From positions 614,839-678,838 of the forward strand of contig QEOQ01000573.1 in NCBI GenBank assembly GCA_010279815.1: 64,000 bases of DNA. Direction: 5' to 3'. Source of the DNA: Brachionus plicatilis (taxonomy: Eukaryota > Rotifera > Eurotatoria > Ploima > Brachionidae). The notes under the pieces are model-generated. The model saw only the letters and a program-made list of their open reading frames with translations, had not been told where the DNA came from and did not search any database. The translations under genes and the position numbers were made by a program. Position 1 is the first letter of the stretch. Each line of letters starts with the position of its first letter. Positions 21,339 to 32,141 of the stretch are shown piece by piece.

Positions 21339-23217
21339 CCCGGAAAAAAAAGAACGCTCAAAAAACGCACAAAGAACGCCGTTCTTCTTCAGCGTTTTTC
21401 ACGCCGCCGAACGGCGTTTTATAAGCGTTTTGGAGCGTTTTTTTATTTTTCAAAAATAATTTTTTTCTAAAACAAAACTATAAGATTTAATTTCTTTTGT
21501 TGAAACAATTAAAAAAAATATATGACACATTTTTTGATCAACTAGAATTAATAGAACTTAATTTTTCAACGTTTTGAATTTATTCTTTACAGAATAAATG
21601 GATAGTAGTGGATAGAGTAGTCATTTAAGGCTTTCAAAGTCGTCGAAATGGTCAAAACTTTTTCCAATAAAGAGTTGTTCCATTATGTTGTAAGAATAGG
21701 TGAGAGTTACATTGAATATGTATCTTATATAATTTCATGAAGCTAATGGTCAAGTTTCAATTATTTTTTTTGATAGATTTCAATATCAAGAATAAAAGAA
21801 AAATTAATATCAATTAATATCCTTTTTTTATTTTTATTTATTTTTTTTTAATATTTTTTTATCCTGAAGAAGCTATAGTTGCGGTCTGTTAACAGCAACT
21901 TACTTGTTTTTAAGTAAAATACTAGGTCTTAGGGTCCAACTATTACTTTTGCGTAAAAGTTCATCAGATTCTCTACAATATGGTCGCTGGTCGGAATTTT
22001 TTTGATAATCCCCTTTTTTGAAGATCCGACCGCGATCTGTGTTTCAGTAAAAAACAAGTGGTGCGTGTTTTGGCATAAGCCAATAAAATAAGCTAAAATA
22101 ATAAGCAGGAAAGAAAAACATTCCTACGCTTATTTAAATGAAAGGAATAATTTTGCCATGCCTATTACATGCGTTACTTATTTCACTTTAGTTACTTATT
22201 TAACCTTATTTATATTTATAAACATTTACTTCAAAAATAAAAATAAATCATTCAGTACGTTTCTAAAAAAAGGAAACAGTTTCTAGAGCATTGCTTAAGC
22301 ATCTCTAGTGCATAGCTAGCGCAGTTCTCATGGTCTGCTTAAGCAATTTAGAACATGCTCATGAGCGTTCTAGAGCATGTTAAATTTCTCATGCAAATGC
22401 TCTTAGGCAAAAAAATATGTTCTATCGCAGCTCTAGAGCAGCGCCATTACATAGCTGTATACTTTGTTTGGAAACGTTCTGTATCATTAGCTACATTTTT
22501 AAATATTGAACATTTTAGGAAAGAAAGAAAAAACGTTGAGGTAATTAAATTTTTTTATTTTCTTTTATTTATTATTTTAGCTTATTTTATTTTTCTTATT
22601 ATTTTAATTTGAAGGATCAAAAACAAAATTATTCTTCCCCCTCCCTTCTTTCAGTTACTATGGTCCTAATTACTACAATCTATTTAATGGACTGAAGCGG
22701 AACTAGCAAGAGATTAAGCGTCCTAAGTAAATGACTTGAAATACGCTTACAATTTGAGAGTTAAAAACGTTTAAACGTATAACAAATTAATTTAAAAAAA
22801 TTGATAGTTTCATCAGAACTAATTTTATTTTAATCAAAGCTTTAACTTTAAAATATTTTAAAAAAAGTCAAGTTTAATTGAAAAAATATTTTAATTTTTA
22901 TTTAATAATACTGCTTAATATAATTTTCACAGTGTTAGTCTGAAAACCAGCGAAAATTATTTTACAACAGTCAAAGGCTTTCAGCAGCTATTTGAATCAT
23001 ATTTTATAACTGATGAAGAAATTCAATAAACCATCTGGCCCCAATTAAATCAATTTTTAGCAGCGTTTTTTCAACGTTCTGCAGCGTGAAAAACGCTGAC
23101 GAAAATAACGCTAAAAAACGCTGAAAAAACACTGAAAAAACGCTAAAAAGAAGCCGTTTTAACGCCGTTTTACCAGCGTTAAAACGGCGTTCTTTACAGC
23201 GTTCTTTTTTTTCCGGG
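21339..23217. mobile_element. TA-flanked TIR transposon with AACGC-rich ends
   Basis: A 1879-bp element. Both ends read CCCGGAAAAAAAAGAACGC inward and are flanked by TA on each side, consistent with TA target duplication (Tc1/mariner-like or a related superfamily). Roughly 110 bp inside the left end and 180 bp inside the right end are packed with AACGC/GCGTT motifs, including GAACGCCGTTC-type palindromes. I see no transposase. It contains a LINE 3'-end relic (~21840-21900) and a TCTAGAGCA-rich patch (22280-22440). Confidence 0.75.
21840..21900 (+). mobile_element. LINE 3'-end relic
   Basis: A T-rich run followed by ATCCTGAAGAAGCTATAGTT and GTTAACA resembles the 3' ends at 50430-50470 and 50775-50830 (TATTCTGAAKGAGCTTWAGC then GTTAACA), at lower identity. 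It lies inside the 21339 element. It is probably a decayed 3' end of the same LINE family. Confidence 0.4.
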
Positions 23218-23795
23218 TAATTATTTCTCAAAATTAAAATTTCTTCATCAACTGAGTCTAGAGTCTAGACTATTTAATTTTTACTTTGAACATTTATGAC
23301 GATTCGACGAGATTTGCTCAAAAAGATTTCGTCCACAATCAGAATCATAATTTCAATTATCTCCGCAAAACTCAAAACACTAATTCCAATAAAAAGACCC
23401 AATAGTCCGCCGATACTTGAAACCAAATCTACAATATCCATTTTTTCCAACTCTTCAATACTCTCATACTCCAATGAATCATAAAAAATATTAACTTTAA
23501 ATGAATTTTCCTTTACATAATCTAATGAATAATTTTTCGAAGAATTTTTCTTTCTAATTATTTCAGCTAAACCATTGGCAACTAGATCAGTTGGGTAATC
23601 GGTAAGAGATATCGTAAAGTCGTATTCTATTCTTTCACATTCCAAAGGACAATCTTTTTCGCATATCTTACTCACATCTGAATTGGAAAAAAATTCAATA
23701 AACTGTAGCGACAAACACTTTAATTCATAGACAGAATTACAATTCGGTGACAATTTAAAGAATGGTTTGTTTGGATCTGAGCATTCACATTCTGA

Positions 23796-24213
23796 AAAAT
23801 AAAAATACAATTTATGCAATCAAAAATGATTCGAAAAGTGCAAAAAAATTAATTGTAAATAAAAAATTAAAAATGCAATTTATTTTATACCTTTATTTTG
23901 ATAAATATTTTTGATAAAAGACTTTAAAATGACTTTTTTTTTTTTGACTTTTGCCCAAGTATGTTTAAAATTTAATTTTTTTCAAGCAAAAAAAAATTTT
24001 ATTTAATTTTTTTATCAATATTTAAAAAAATAAAAAAATAAAATAAGATGGAGGCTGGTCAAACTCATAAATTTGAAATTAGAATCTTTTATCAAAAATA
24101 TTTATCAAAATAAAGGTATAAAATAAATTGCATTTTTAATTTTTTATTTACAATTAATTTTTTTGCACTTTTCGAATCATTTTTGATTGCAAAAATTGTA
24201 TTTTTATTTTTAA
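23796..24213. repeat. Large inverted repeat beside the DEG/ENaC last exon
   Basis: Arms 23796-23921 and 24085-24213 are nearly perfect inverted copies, for example AAAATGATTCGAAAAGTGCA and its complement TGCACTTTTCGAATCATTTT. The left arm starts inside the pyrimidine tract of the acceptor of the 23791-23274 exon, so the element supplies part of that splice site. About 160 bp of AT-rich loop. Confidence 0.8.
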
Positions 24214-24465
24214 AATCATCTTTTGGCAAAAGAATTAAAAGTACTTTACTAATATTTACATAAACTTAGAAAATATGACAAAAAATTACATAAAATTACA
24301 TTAAATTGTGTTATTTTACGTAAAATGATGTAAAAAAATGTAATAAAATTTAATGTTTTTTTTTTCAAAAATTTTTTTAAAAAATTCAAATATTTTTATT
24401 AATTTTCCACTTTTTCCTCTAAAATTCAATTTTTTTTGGCAGAAGCGTTTTCGGCCAAACTTACT

Positions 24466-24557
24466 TAAACTGGTGTAATATTACGTAAAATTACGTAAAA
24501 TTACGTAAGCTTACATTTTCTGACGTAAAATTACGTAAAATAACGTAATATTACCCA
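24466..24557. repeat. Short TTACGTAA-rich palindrome
   Basis: AAACTGGTGTAATATTACG at the left is answered by CGTAATATTACCCATTATCC then AGTTT at the right. The inside is made of TTACGTAAAA units. It looks like a very small MITE in the disrupted DEG/ENaC region. Confidence 0.55.
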
Positions 24558-24661
24558 TTATCCAGTTTAACTTTAAACACTGTAACATGTGAGCGTCTAA
24601 GCTGAATCCAAATGTTTTTTTGGTTTCGTCAGAAATATTGTAATCAAATGATTTTATTCTA

Positions 24662-25061
24662 CAGTACTGATTTGTAAATTTACCTGAATTCCCGTAAATT
24701 TACCAGAATTTAACGGATTTTAGATAAATTTTTTTACTATTTTTCACTAAAATCAATAAAAATTTACGAGAATTTGCGTAAAAAAATACTTTTTTTTTTA
24801 TTTTAAATTTTTTATTAATTTTGAAAAAAAACTAAAAAAAGTGAAAATATTGCAAAAATTTGGATTTTTTTGACCTTTTTCGTTTTTACGAAATTTTACC
24901 TAAAATCCGTTAAATTCTGGTAAATTTACGGGAATTCAGGTAAATTTACTGTTTTTCCCTTTTGCGATTTTACGTAAAATTACTGGAATTCCCGTAAATT
25001 TACTAAAATTTTGGCAAATTCGCGTAAATTTTGGTAAAACCATAGGAACAAATCAGTACTG
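24662..25061. mobile_element. MITE inserted in a DEG/ENaC exon
   Basis: A 400-bp element with termini CAGTACTGATTTG at both ends (inverted) and long inner inverted repeats (ACCTGAATTCCCGTAAATTT and complement). It is flanked by TA on both sides (24660-24661 and 25062-25063). The paralogous plus-strand fragment at 25790-25893 has a single TA (25816-25817) at the same place and no insert, which confirms both the boundaries and the TA duplication. Confidence 0.88.
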
Positions 25062-25789
25062 TAGCAAGGTAATAAAATTATCGATGTTTGAGGTCTCTTG
25101 ATAAATTGACGGAACCATTTGAGATAAAAAGCTTGAATTTAGTATACTTCCAATATTTGAAGAATTCACTAATTTAGTTTTGAGATTATATCCTTGAGGC
25201 GTTAGAAACATTTCATTGTGGCATATTGACAAAGCCGGCAATTCGAGAGATATTTAAATCCAAATGAAGCACATTTATATTAGAATAATGTAAATATAGT
25301 TAAAAGCTTTTTTTTAAGTAACTTTATTTAATATACTTTTTTTGTTCTTAAAAATTAAGAAAATTGGTCAAACATCATTTATTTAATTAAAAAAAATTTT
25401 ATAATTCTTTTTTGGAATTTTTATTACTAATACTAAGAAAATAAGGAAATGCTTTTGCTTTATCCGATTTTACCTAAAAATGATAAATAAAAGAAATCGC
25501 TAAGTGCAGGAATTTCCGTAGTATCCTAATTTTTCTATTTTCGACTTAAAAATTCGTAATCTATGAACATTAAAACTCTAAAAAAAAATAATTTTAATAA
25601 TTAAAGGATCAATAAAAATTAACATTGAATAATTCTTGCAAAAAAACTTTTGTGTTATATTTGAGTTATTTATTTTTGTTTAATTTTAATAATCAACTTG
25701 ACAAAGAGTTATCTATTCAATTTTTTTATTTTATTTTTTGTTTACTTTAAAAGAACAAGCTAGTACCTCCCTAGCTTTTTAAGATCTCT

Positions 25790-25893
25790 TACAGAAAATC
25801 TTATTCAATATTTGCTAGACTAAAGTCATTTGATTACAATGTTTCTGACGAAACCAAAAAATCATTTGGATTCTGCTTAGATGTTAAGCTGCT
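25790..25893 (+). pseudogene. DEG/ENaC paralogous fragment (empty site)
   Basis: This plus-strand fragment encodes SFDYNVSDETKKSFGFCLDV, nearly the same as the minus-strand SFDYNISDETKKTFGFSLDA at 24659-24575, and the DNA is about 85% identical by eye. It continues upstream through TATTTGCTAGA into sequence similar to the other side of the MITE. It is therefore an inverted partial duplicate of the DEG/ENaC gene that lacks the MITE. Outside ~100 bp the similarity fades. Confidence 0.7.
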
Positions 25894-26197
25894 TTTTAGG
25901 AATTCAAAATTATTTATTTATTTATTCATAAAATTACGCCAGATTCGGCGATGTTAAAATATAATAGTATGCAAAAGAAGAAGGAAGTTTACTACTGTTT
26001 GTTTTTCTTTTTTCTAAATTTTTAATTATGTTTAAGAAATTAAAATAAAAAATTAAATTTTCTTTTTTCTACATAATTACCACAAAAAGTTTTAATTTTA
26101 GATTAAATATTCATAGAATGAGATTAACAAAAATAAATAAAACTTTTTAAAAGTTTGAGAAAAGTATTTTTTTAAAATTTTTATTTATCTTTTTAAG

Positions 26198-26350
26198 GTT
26201 GAACAACCAAAAACATCGTATTCAGTATCGATCCGAGAAAATTATATAGATGGAAGCCGAAAAGAATTCTCCAAGCAGACAAATGTTGATCCATTTTATG
26301 GCTTTAGAATGGAATTTCTTTCTAAAACAATTGAATTCAATTTAAATTGA
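26198..26350 (+). CDS. Orphan terminal exon of an unrecognised gene
   Basis: Acceptor CTTTTTAAG precedes 153 nt in phase 0, ending in TGA. The encoded 50 residues are well mixed (VEQPKTSYSVSIRENYIDGS, then FSKQTNVDPFYGFRMEFLSK), far from the AT-rich background. No upstream exon could be paired with confidence; the DEG/ENaC fragment at 25790 is the nearest plus-strand coding remnant. The function is unknown. Confidence 0.45.
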   Translation, partial: VEQPKTSYSVSIRENYIDGSRKEFSKQTNVDPFYGFRMEFLSKTIEFNLN

Positions 26351-26588
26351 CTTATAATTCTTGTGTTTTATTTTTGAATAAAAATATTACGTCAATGATT
26401 TTATCTATCTAAAAAATAAAAATATAAAAATATAAAATATCAATGATTAAATATTTGCAAAGATAAGCTTTCAATTAAAATGCATCCGTTGTTTTACAAA
26501 AAAAAGTTTATCAGATTTAATTTTAAGTAGTATAATTTATTAGGAATTAAAAAATATAGAATCAAAAAAATTGAAGATTTAAATTAAA

Positions 26589-27696
26589 ATGCTATTTAAA
26601 AATCCAAATTTTACCACTTATAACATCACTTTTATGAGCAACAATGTCATTATTAACTGGAACCAGTATTTTTTTAGTTCCATTGCAATTCTGGGCACCA
26701 TCACTTCATCAATGAATTTCATAGTTTTCTATAATCAAAAGTTTGCGGATCAAATTTATAAATATTTTCTTTTCACATCGGCAAACGATTTTATGTACTG
26801 TTTTATTTTATCATTCTATGCCCTTGTCACTTGTGGCACAATTTGTGACCAACTGCGCAGTAAAACATTTTCAGCTCAATTTTATTTGCTATTTTTTGGT
26901 GATTATTTGACCAGCTCTCTGGCACTAATTGGCATCATCATAGAAATATTCGTATCTATCCAGCGTCTATTTTTAATACTCAATAAAAATTTGATGCAAA
27001 ATTTAAAACCAACTTTTGTAATCTCAATCATCAGTGGTTTTTGCTTGATATTTTACATTCCAGTTTTATTTGTTCAAGAGATTGTACCAGTAGATAATAA
27101 CAAATTTGAGCTTGTTGTATCTCAATTTGGCTCTACATACATGGGAGCCTTGATTCCATCAATTATTTCGAGCGTTCGTTTGCTATTGGCTTCGTGTGTC
27201 CTTTTTATGATTAATATCATAACTCTTGGTTATTTCAAAAAATATTTAAATAAAAAGAAAAAAATTAAAAGTAGTAAGTAGATTTAAAAAATTAATTTAA
27301 AAATTTTTATTCAAATTTTGTCAAGAGCATGCTCAGTCGATTTCTATGTTGATAAGCTTAAATATTGCTTCGAATGTAAATGGAGGTTGTTTTGTGAGTG
27401 AAAAAAAACAAGAACAAGCTAAGAAATCCATAACTCTGATGGTAGTTTTGGCATCATTAAATTATACAATAGGAACTATTCCGTGGGCTACATATTTTAG
27501 CATCCGGGTGCTATTTCAATGTAAGAATCATTTTGTCCAGCAACATTTGTATACAATTGGTATTTCATTTGTTTATTCGTTAGTTGTTATGAAAATTGTA
27601 GTATACTACTTGACAAATAAACTTTATCGACAAATTTTCAATTCATTTATTCTTGTTTTTAAAAAATTTATATTAAAGTGTAAAATTGTTCATTAG
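26589..27696 (+). CDS. Rhodopsin-like seven-transmembrane receptor
   Basis: Exons 26589-27273 and 27326-27696. The intron runs GTAAGTAG...TTTTGTCAAG and the join is in phase 1, giving 351 aa. Seven hydrophobic segments are visible: TM1 ~28-50, TM2 ~58-80, TM3 ~100-130 ending SIQRLFLIL in the DRY position, TM4 ~142-165, TM5 ~180-212, TM6 ~260-285 with SLNYTIGTIPW, TM7 ~298-325. TM7 is followed by NKLYRQIF, like the helix-8 start of class A receptors. NPxxY is degenerate (VVYYLTNKLY). TM2/TM3 are linked by cysteines around CGTICDQ. It is an orphan receptor, probably of a lineage-expanded neuropeptide- or chemoreceptor-like family. The ligand is not predictable. Confidence 0.75.
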
Positions 27697-28357
27697 AAAA
27701 AATCTAAAAATAAATGAATAAAATTAAAAAGCAAATTTTTGTAAATTTTAAAGAAAACAAATCAATAAAGTTAGATTTTTTATCACTAATTTTTCAAATT
27801 CATAATCTTTGGTTATTTTGTCAAAATTCTTTAGAATATCTAATGGGGTCTATTTCTATCTAATGGGGTATACAATAGACCCATCTAATGAATCTTCGAG
27901 ATTCAGGTTTAAGATCTTTTTCGAAAATTTTCTAAAAAAAAATTATATGAAAGAATTATAACATTCAGGTGCTTAATTATTATAAATAAATTTTCTATTT
28001 TATTTTTATATTTTTATATATAATGAATTGGAATTTCGCATGTCATGATCTACAATGAGTATAATCAAAAACCGTAGCAAGTATACTGTCGATATGGCTC
28101 AGATATTATTGAAATGGTAAAACCTTTCAAAGATAATACATGGGCGGTGATAAAGGAGCTATTTTTGAAAATGAAGTTCAAGTTAATTTTAACTTAGCTA
28201 TTTAAGCGTTTAATAAGATTCAATTCTGTCTAGAGAAGTCAAAGATTTTACTCAAGTGACCAGTGAACTAATGATAGATTTTATTGGTTAAACCATTTAA
28301 GTAAAATAAATAATAAATTAAATTTTAACCTTATTTTAAAAAGTAAAAAATTTGGTA
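27697..28357. other. Intergenic between GPCR and Ginger element
   Basis: AT-rich DNA. ATCTAATGGGGT occurs twice (27838-27870) and GGGTCTATT pairs with AATAGACCC nearby, giving a small tandem/hairpin cluster. No convincing coding frame is visible, although 28040-28290 is slightly less AT-rich than its surroundings. Confidence 0.4.
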
Positions 28358-28481
28358 TTTATGTTACCGTAAATTTTTTAAACTCGTAAATTTGTAAATC
28401 TACTGGTCTTTCAGTAAAAATGTAAAACATAAAAAAATAAATGAATTTTAGATATTTACTGAAACCAGTTTAGTAAATTAC

Positions 28482-28709
28482 TTAAAGTTTTAGTAATTTA
28501 CTGGAATCTTTTTTGTAAATTACTGAAAAAGGGTAATTAAAAAAAGTTTGTTTGTTTTCGCAGCTTGAATTGCCTCCATGACATATTGAGTTACACGAAA
28601 ACTGGGATTTTTTGCAACCACATCGATTTGTCATACATTGACCATTACAGTTACATTTTACCATACCCTGACCACCACCAATTGATAATTCATTTACTGC
28701 TTGCCTCAC
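28482..28709 (-). pseudogene. Cys-rich tail of the Ginger-like transposase
   Basis: The frame begins SVRQAVNELSIGGGQG and runs into a compact Cys cluster (KCNCNGQC, NRCGCKK, CNSICH, SSCENK). GGGQG followed by a CxC...CxxxRCxCxK...CNxxCH module is the usual C-terminus of KRBA2-like/Ginger integrase proteins. It follows the integrase fragment after an apparent deletion. Confidence 0.75.
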
Positions 28710-28734
28710 ACTTAAAGCTTTGTCTAGGTTTAAG

Positions 28735-28850
28735 TTATTTATTTTCTCTCATCCATGTAGTCAGCATTTTTTTAAGTCCGTGTTGGCTCCTTCTATGCTA
28801 CCTTGGGATTGAGGATGTCTAGATCGGCTATGCACAAATTTAATGGCTAT
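28735..28850 (-). pseudogene. Integrase-core fragment of the Ginger-like transposase
   Basis: The minus strand reads KFVHSRSRHPQSQGSIEGAN followed by TDLKKMLTTWMRENK and a stop. HPQSQGSVERAN-type sequence with ...ML..WM is the segment around the third catalytic acidic residue (the E of D,D-35-E) in the integrases of Ginger elements and their KRBA2-like domesticated relatives. The first two catalytic Asp regions are absent, so the fragment is inactive. Confidence 0.8.
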
Positions 28851-29859
28851 TAAAATTACTAGAGAGAATAGGTTTTACAACTACACCAGTGGTCTTGCTT
28901 CTTTTTTTATTCATCAATACATGCTCACATGTATTGATAAAAGATTAATTAATAAATTAACACATAATTTTTTTTAAATTTTTTGTTTCGCCAACAGCTA
29001 AAATTTCGTATTGATTCAAGAGATAATATTCTTCGGGAGATTTCTTTGTTTTTTTATCTAGTGCAGATTCGATTTGGAGAATTAAAGTTTATTCAGTTAA
29101 AATATTGATATTCAGTTACCGATGTATCGTCCGAGTTTTTCTTTTCTTTTTATCGGGATTTTTGAAACATTGGTTTCGGTAAATTGCTGAAACCACAAAA
29201 ATTGTTTTACATAATTACTGACTGAAAAGTAAGTTAAAAAAATTACTAGTAAAAAAACAAAACATAATTTTTTTCCTATTTATTTTACATTTTTACTGGT
29301 AGACCAGTAAATTTACAAATTTACGTGTTATGTAAATTAACTGTTACATTTATTTTATTTTATTTATTTATTTATTCGGTATTCGGTACTCGGTACTTTA
29401 GTAATTGCTCTTTTTATTTCTTCAATAAATTCATCATTTTTGTATCGAGGTATTTTGCAGAATATTTATTTCATTATGTAGCTTTTTAAAATTCTTAAAT
29501 TTAATTCTGTCATACCCTTGGTATAACTTCTTTATATAATTATAATATCTTGAAAACAAAGTAACTTTATTATATTTTAAAAATGTCGTTTTTAAATATT
29601 GAAAGTTGATTGTGAAAACTTTATTTATTTGTTTAATCTTTTATTATAAATAAATGAACAAGCCAGCTACCAAGAGGAGAAGTATATTCTACTTGGACTC
29701 ACTGGCAAGTGAAATAAAATATTCTTTTATTTATCCTTGCTTGTGTCACCCATTTGTTGGCGTGACAATTCTTAAAAATTTAATAGAAAAATTTGTATTA
29801 TTTTTTGTTTTATAGGTAATTGATATAGTGTTAGACAAAAATGGCGGATGGTCAGACCG

Positions 29860-30113
29860 CTAGATTATTTATTAGGAAAAATAAAAATGTCTTAATTTTC
29901 TTTCAAAAAATACTTTATTTTACCATATTTTGCCTTTTTTCACCTAAATTTTTCAAAATTTATTTTAAATAAAAACAAAAATTCAAAAAATTGAGCTTTT
30001 TTTTGGCCTTTTCATTTTTTACGTAAATTCACTTTTTGTTACAAAGTACTTTTACGCAAATTTACGTAATTTTACGTATAATTACTCGAAATTCACTTGT
30101 CAAATCGGTACTG
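29860..30113. mobile_element. Half MITE of the CAGTACTG family
   Basis: The right end, read inward, is CAGTACCGATTTGACAAG followed by TTTACGTAA repeats, much like the end of the 24662 element. The interior TTTTTTTGGCCTTTT...TTTTACG also resembles that element. No matching left terminus is visible, so the copy is truncated on the left near 29860-29900. Confidence 0.5.
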
Positions 30114-30127
30114 TTGCTTATTTGTTT

Positions 30128-30905
30128 GTTCTTTATCGCCTTAAAGTTAATCAAATTTTATGCAAAATCAGCAATTATGAACCCATAACTGATGCAATCA
30201 GATTGAAATCAGATATCAACAAAATTTTATAATGGACAAACACCTGGTTAATGAAACTAAACATTAACAAATGCAAAATTATGCACATCACCATCTCTAA
30301 GTCAACGTTTTCAATGAAAAATACAACTCCATTAGCAGATATCCAATCTTTGTAACGAAACTTCACATACAGAGACCCTAAGCTCTGGAAAAAATTGTCA
30401 ATCGCTTGCATTATCTACCTGCAACCCATTCACCAAAAAAGACATAAATACACTAGAAAAAATTCAGCACAAAATCACCAAACTATATCATATACTAAAC
30501 TAAAAAGCTAGATGCGACTATATTGGCCATTCTTAACTAACCGAAAGGAGAATAGGAGGAGACCTCATACAAAATTACAAATTTGAAAACAGAATATTTA
30601 CCAGAATAAAACCAGATCTAGGGTGCACTACAGGAGGCCACAGAGGATAATTCAGGAGAGAAATAGTGAGTTGCTGCAACCAAAGACATTAATTTTATAA
30701 AAATCGAGAAGCAAACAGCTTTAACTCGTTGCCAGATAAGGTTATAAAGGAACCTTAAATTAAACTTTTTCAAGAGCAAATTGGACAATCACTGGACAAT
30801 TGTCACAGGGCGTCAATCTCGGTTGACGCACTCTGCGTGATTAACTCCTGCTACTCATGCTCCAGTTTTAAATTACTCCTTCTACTAAATTTTAATTTTC
30901 TTTTG
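30128..30905 (+). pseudogene. CR1/Jockey-like LINE remnant (reverse transcriptase end)
   Basis: The plus strand, with several frameshifts and stops, shows the end of a non-LTR reverse transcriptase. RLKSDINKILQWTNTWLMKL then NINKCKIMHI comes from the region after the YADD core. NPFTKKDINTLEKIQHKITK, LTERRIGGDLIQNY and NSLPDKVIKEP are the familiar C-terminal blocks of CR1-type ORF2. The 5' part is missing (5' truncation). It is inactive. Confidence 0.82.
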
Positions 30906-32137
30906 AATGAAATATAAAGATAAAGATAATATGAAATATTTAATCAAATTTAATAAAATTTTTTTTTAAAAAATTTAATAAAATCCCCACCTAAAACTTA
31001 AAAATCCCTAAATTTAATAAATATTAGTTTTAAAATTATTGTTCATTTTCATCAAGTTTTATACGCTATTAAACATATGATTCTTGATATTAAGAAAAAT
31101 TTTTAATTATTTTCGAATTTATTTTTCTTTAAATTTTATCAGTTGATACAACATTTTTATCATTACATTAATTTTAATTAAACGGAAAAATCTAAGTTTT
31201 TAGTAATGGTGCACGATTTAAACTTTGGATAAAAAAAAAAATTTAACAATCAAATTAAATACCGTAAACTCGTGACCATTACTTTTGGAACTATGTCAAA
31301 ATTTGGGTTTATTCCATACGGAACTAATACCATCGAAACCATGTTATATAATTTTTTTATTTTTTTGGCAAATTGAAGTTTAAGATCACGATCAAAAGAT
31401 CAAAATATAAATTGTAATATTTTTTTTAATAATAGAGAAATAATAAACTTTTTCCAAAGCAATTACTTGACATGTCATGTCAAGTTTATTTTCATATTTA
31501 AAATTTTAAAATGTTCCTTTTTATTGAACTTTAATAGGTTTAAATATTTTAATTGATTTTAATAAAAATTTACATTTAAAGACAAAAAAATTCACTGTTT
31601 TTAAATTTTAAATTTATTTAAGTGGAAAAATAAAATTATTTCAGTTTGAATGAATGGATATAAAAGTTATAAATTTGAATTTGTGAATTAACTTAACCTG
31701 AATTACTTAAATTATTGACTGTTTTTGTCAAATAAATTAGAGATCAATCATTTTGATGTTTATTTGATAATGAAATACAATAAGACATAACATGTCTAGT
31801 AATGTTTAGTATTTATTTCTTAAAAATTATCAAAATCATTAGATTAATTAAGTTTTGAAATTTTAAATGATCGTTTTGATCTTAAAATTTGATCTGAAAC
31901 TTCAATTTGCCATTTTTTTTAGAATAAACCTTGACGTCTGACTTTAAACTAAGAGTAAGCGCAAAACTTTGATTTTATTCTTAGAATAATTTAGAATTTA
32001 TTTTGTAAAAAACTCAAAAAATTGTAGTGTTAAATTCGAAATTAAAAAAAATTAAAAATTAAACTTTATTCTAATTTTTGTATTTATTCTAAGAGTAAAG
32101 GTTAAATTCGATTAAAGATTAAAAATTAAAATTAAGT
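30906..32137. other. Intergenic, no gene seen
   Basis: AT-rich DNA between the LINE relic and the piggyBac-like element. TGACATGTCATGTCA (near 31468) is a short perfect palindrome. No coding-like frame. Confidence 0.4.
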
Positions 32138-32141
32138 TTAA

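Larger units (their letters stand above)
23274..25250 (-). pseudogene. DEG/ENaC (amiloride-sensitive) sodium channel, disrupted copy
   Basis: The last coding exon, 23791-23274, is preceded by the acceptor TATTTTTCAG. It encodes the Cys-rich end of the extracellular domain (CECSDPNKPF, CEKDCPLECERIEYD) and the second transmembrane segment with the family signature SSIGGLLGLFIGISVLSFAE. An upstream part at ~25250-25062 encodes LPALSICHNEMF, the FPAVTICN-like block after TM1. Coding similarity resumes at ~24659-24575 (SFDYNISDETKKTFGFSLDA). Between these two parts a 400-bp MITE (24662-25061) is inserted in the exon, and a -1 frame difference exists across the junction. Most of the extracellular domain and TM1 are not found. 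The C-terminal exon still looks intact, so either the gene is a relic or the upstream part is not used. Confidence 0.7.
28362..29348 (-). mobile_element. Ginger-like DNA transposon, internally deleted
   Basis: A 987-bp element with TIRs of ~65 bp: TGTTACCGTAAATT at the left and TGTAACAGTTAATT at the right (reverse complement), then shared TCTACTGGTC-type blocks. It is flanked by a perfect 4-bp duplication TTTA (28358-28361 and 29349-29352). A 4-bp duplication and TGT...ACA ends suit the Ginger group of integrase-encoding cut-and-paste transposons. The minus strand keeps two pieces of the gene: an integrase-core fragment and a Cys-rich tail. The upstream transposase is lost. Confidence 0.82.

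Noticed and set aside
22355..22612. 85-codon plus-strand ORF inside the 21339 element
   Set aside because: No transposase motif; the second half is low-complexity hydrophobic sequence from T-rich DNA.
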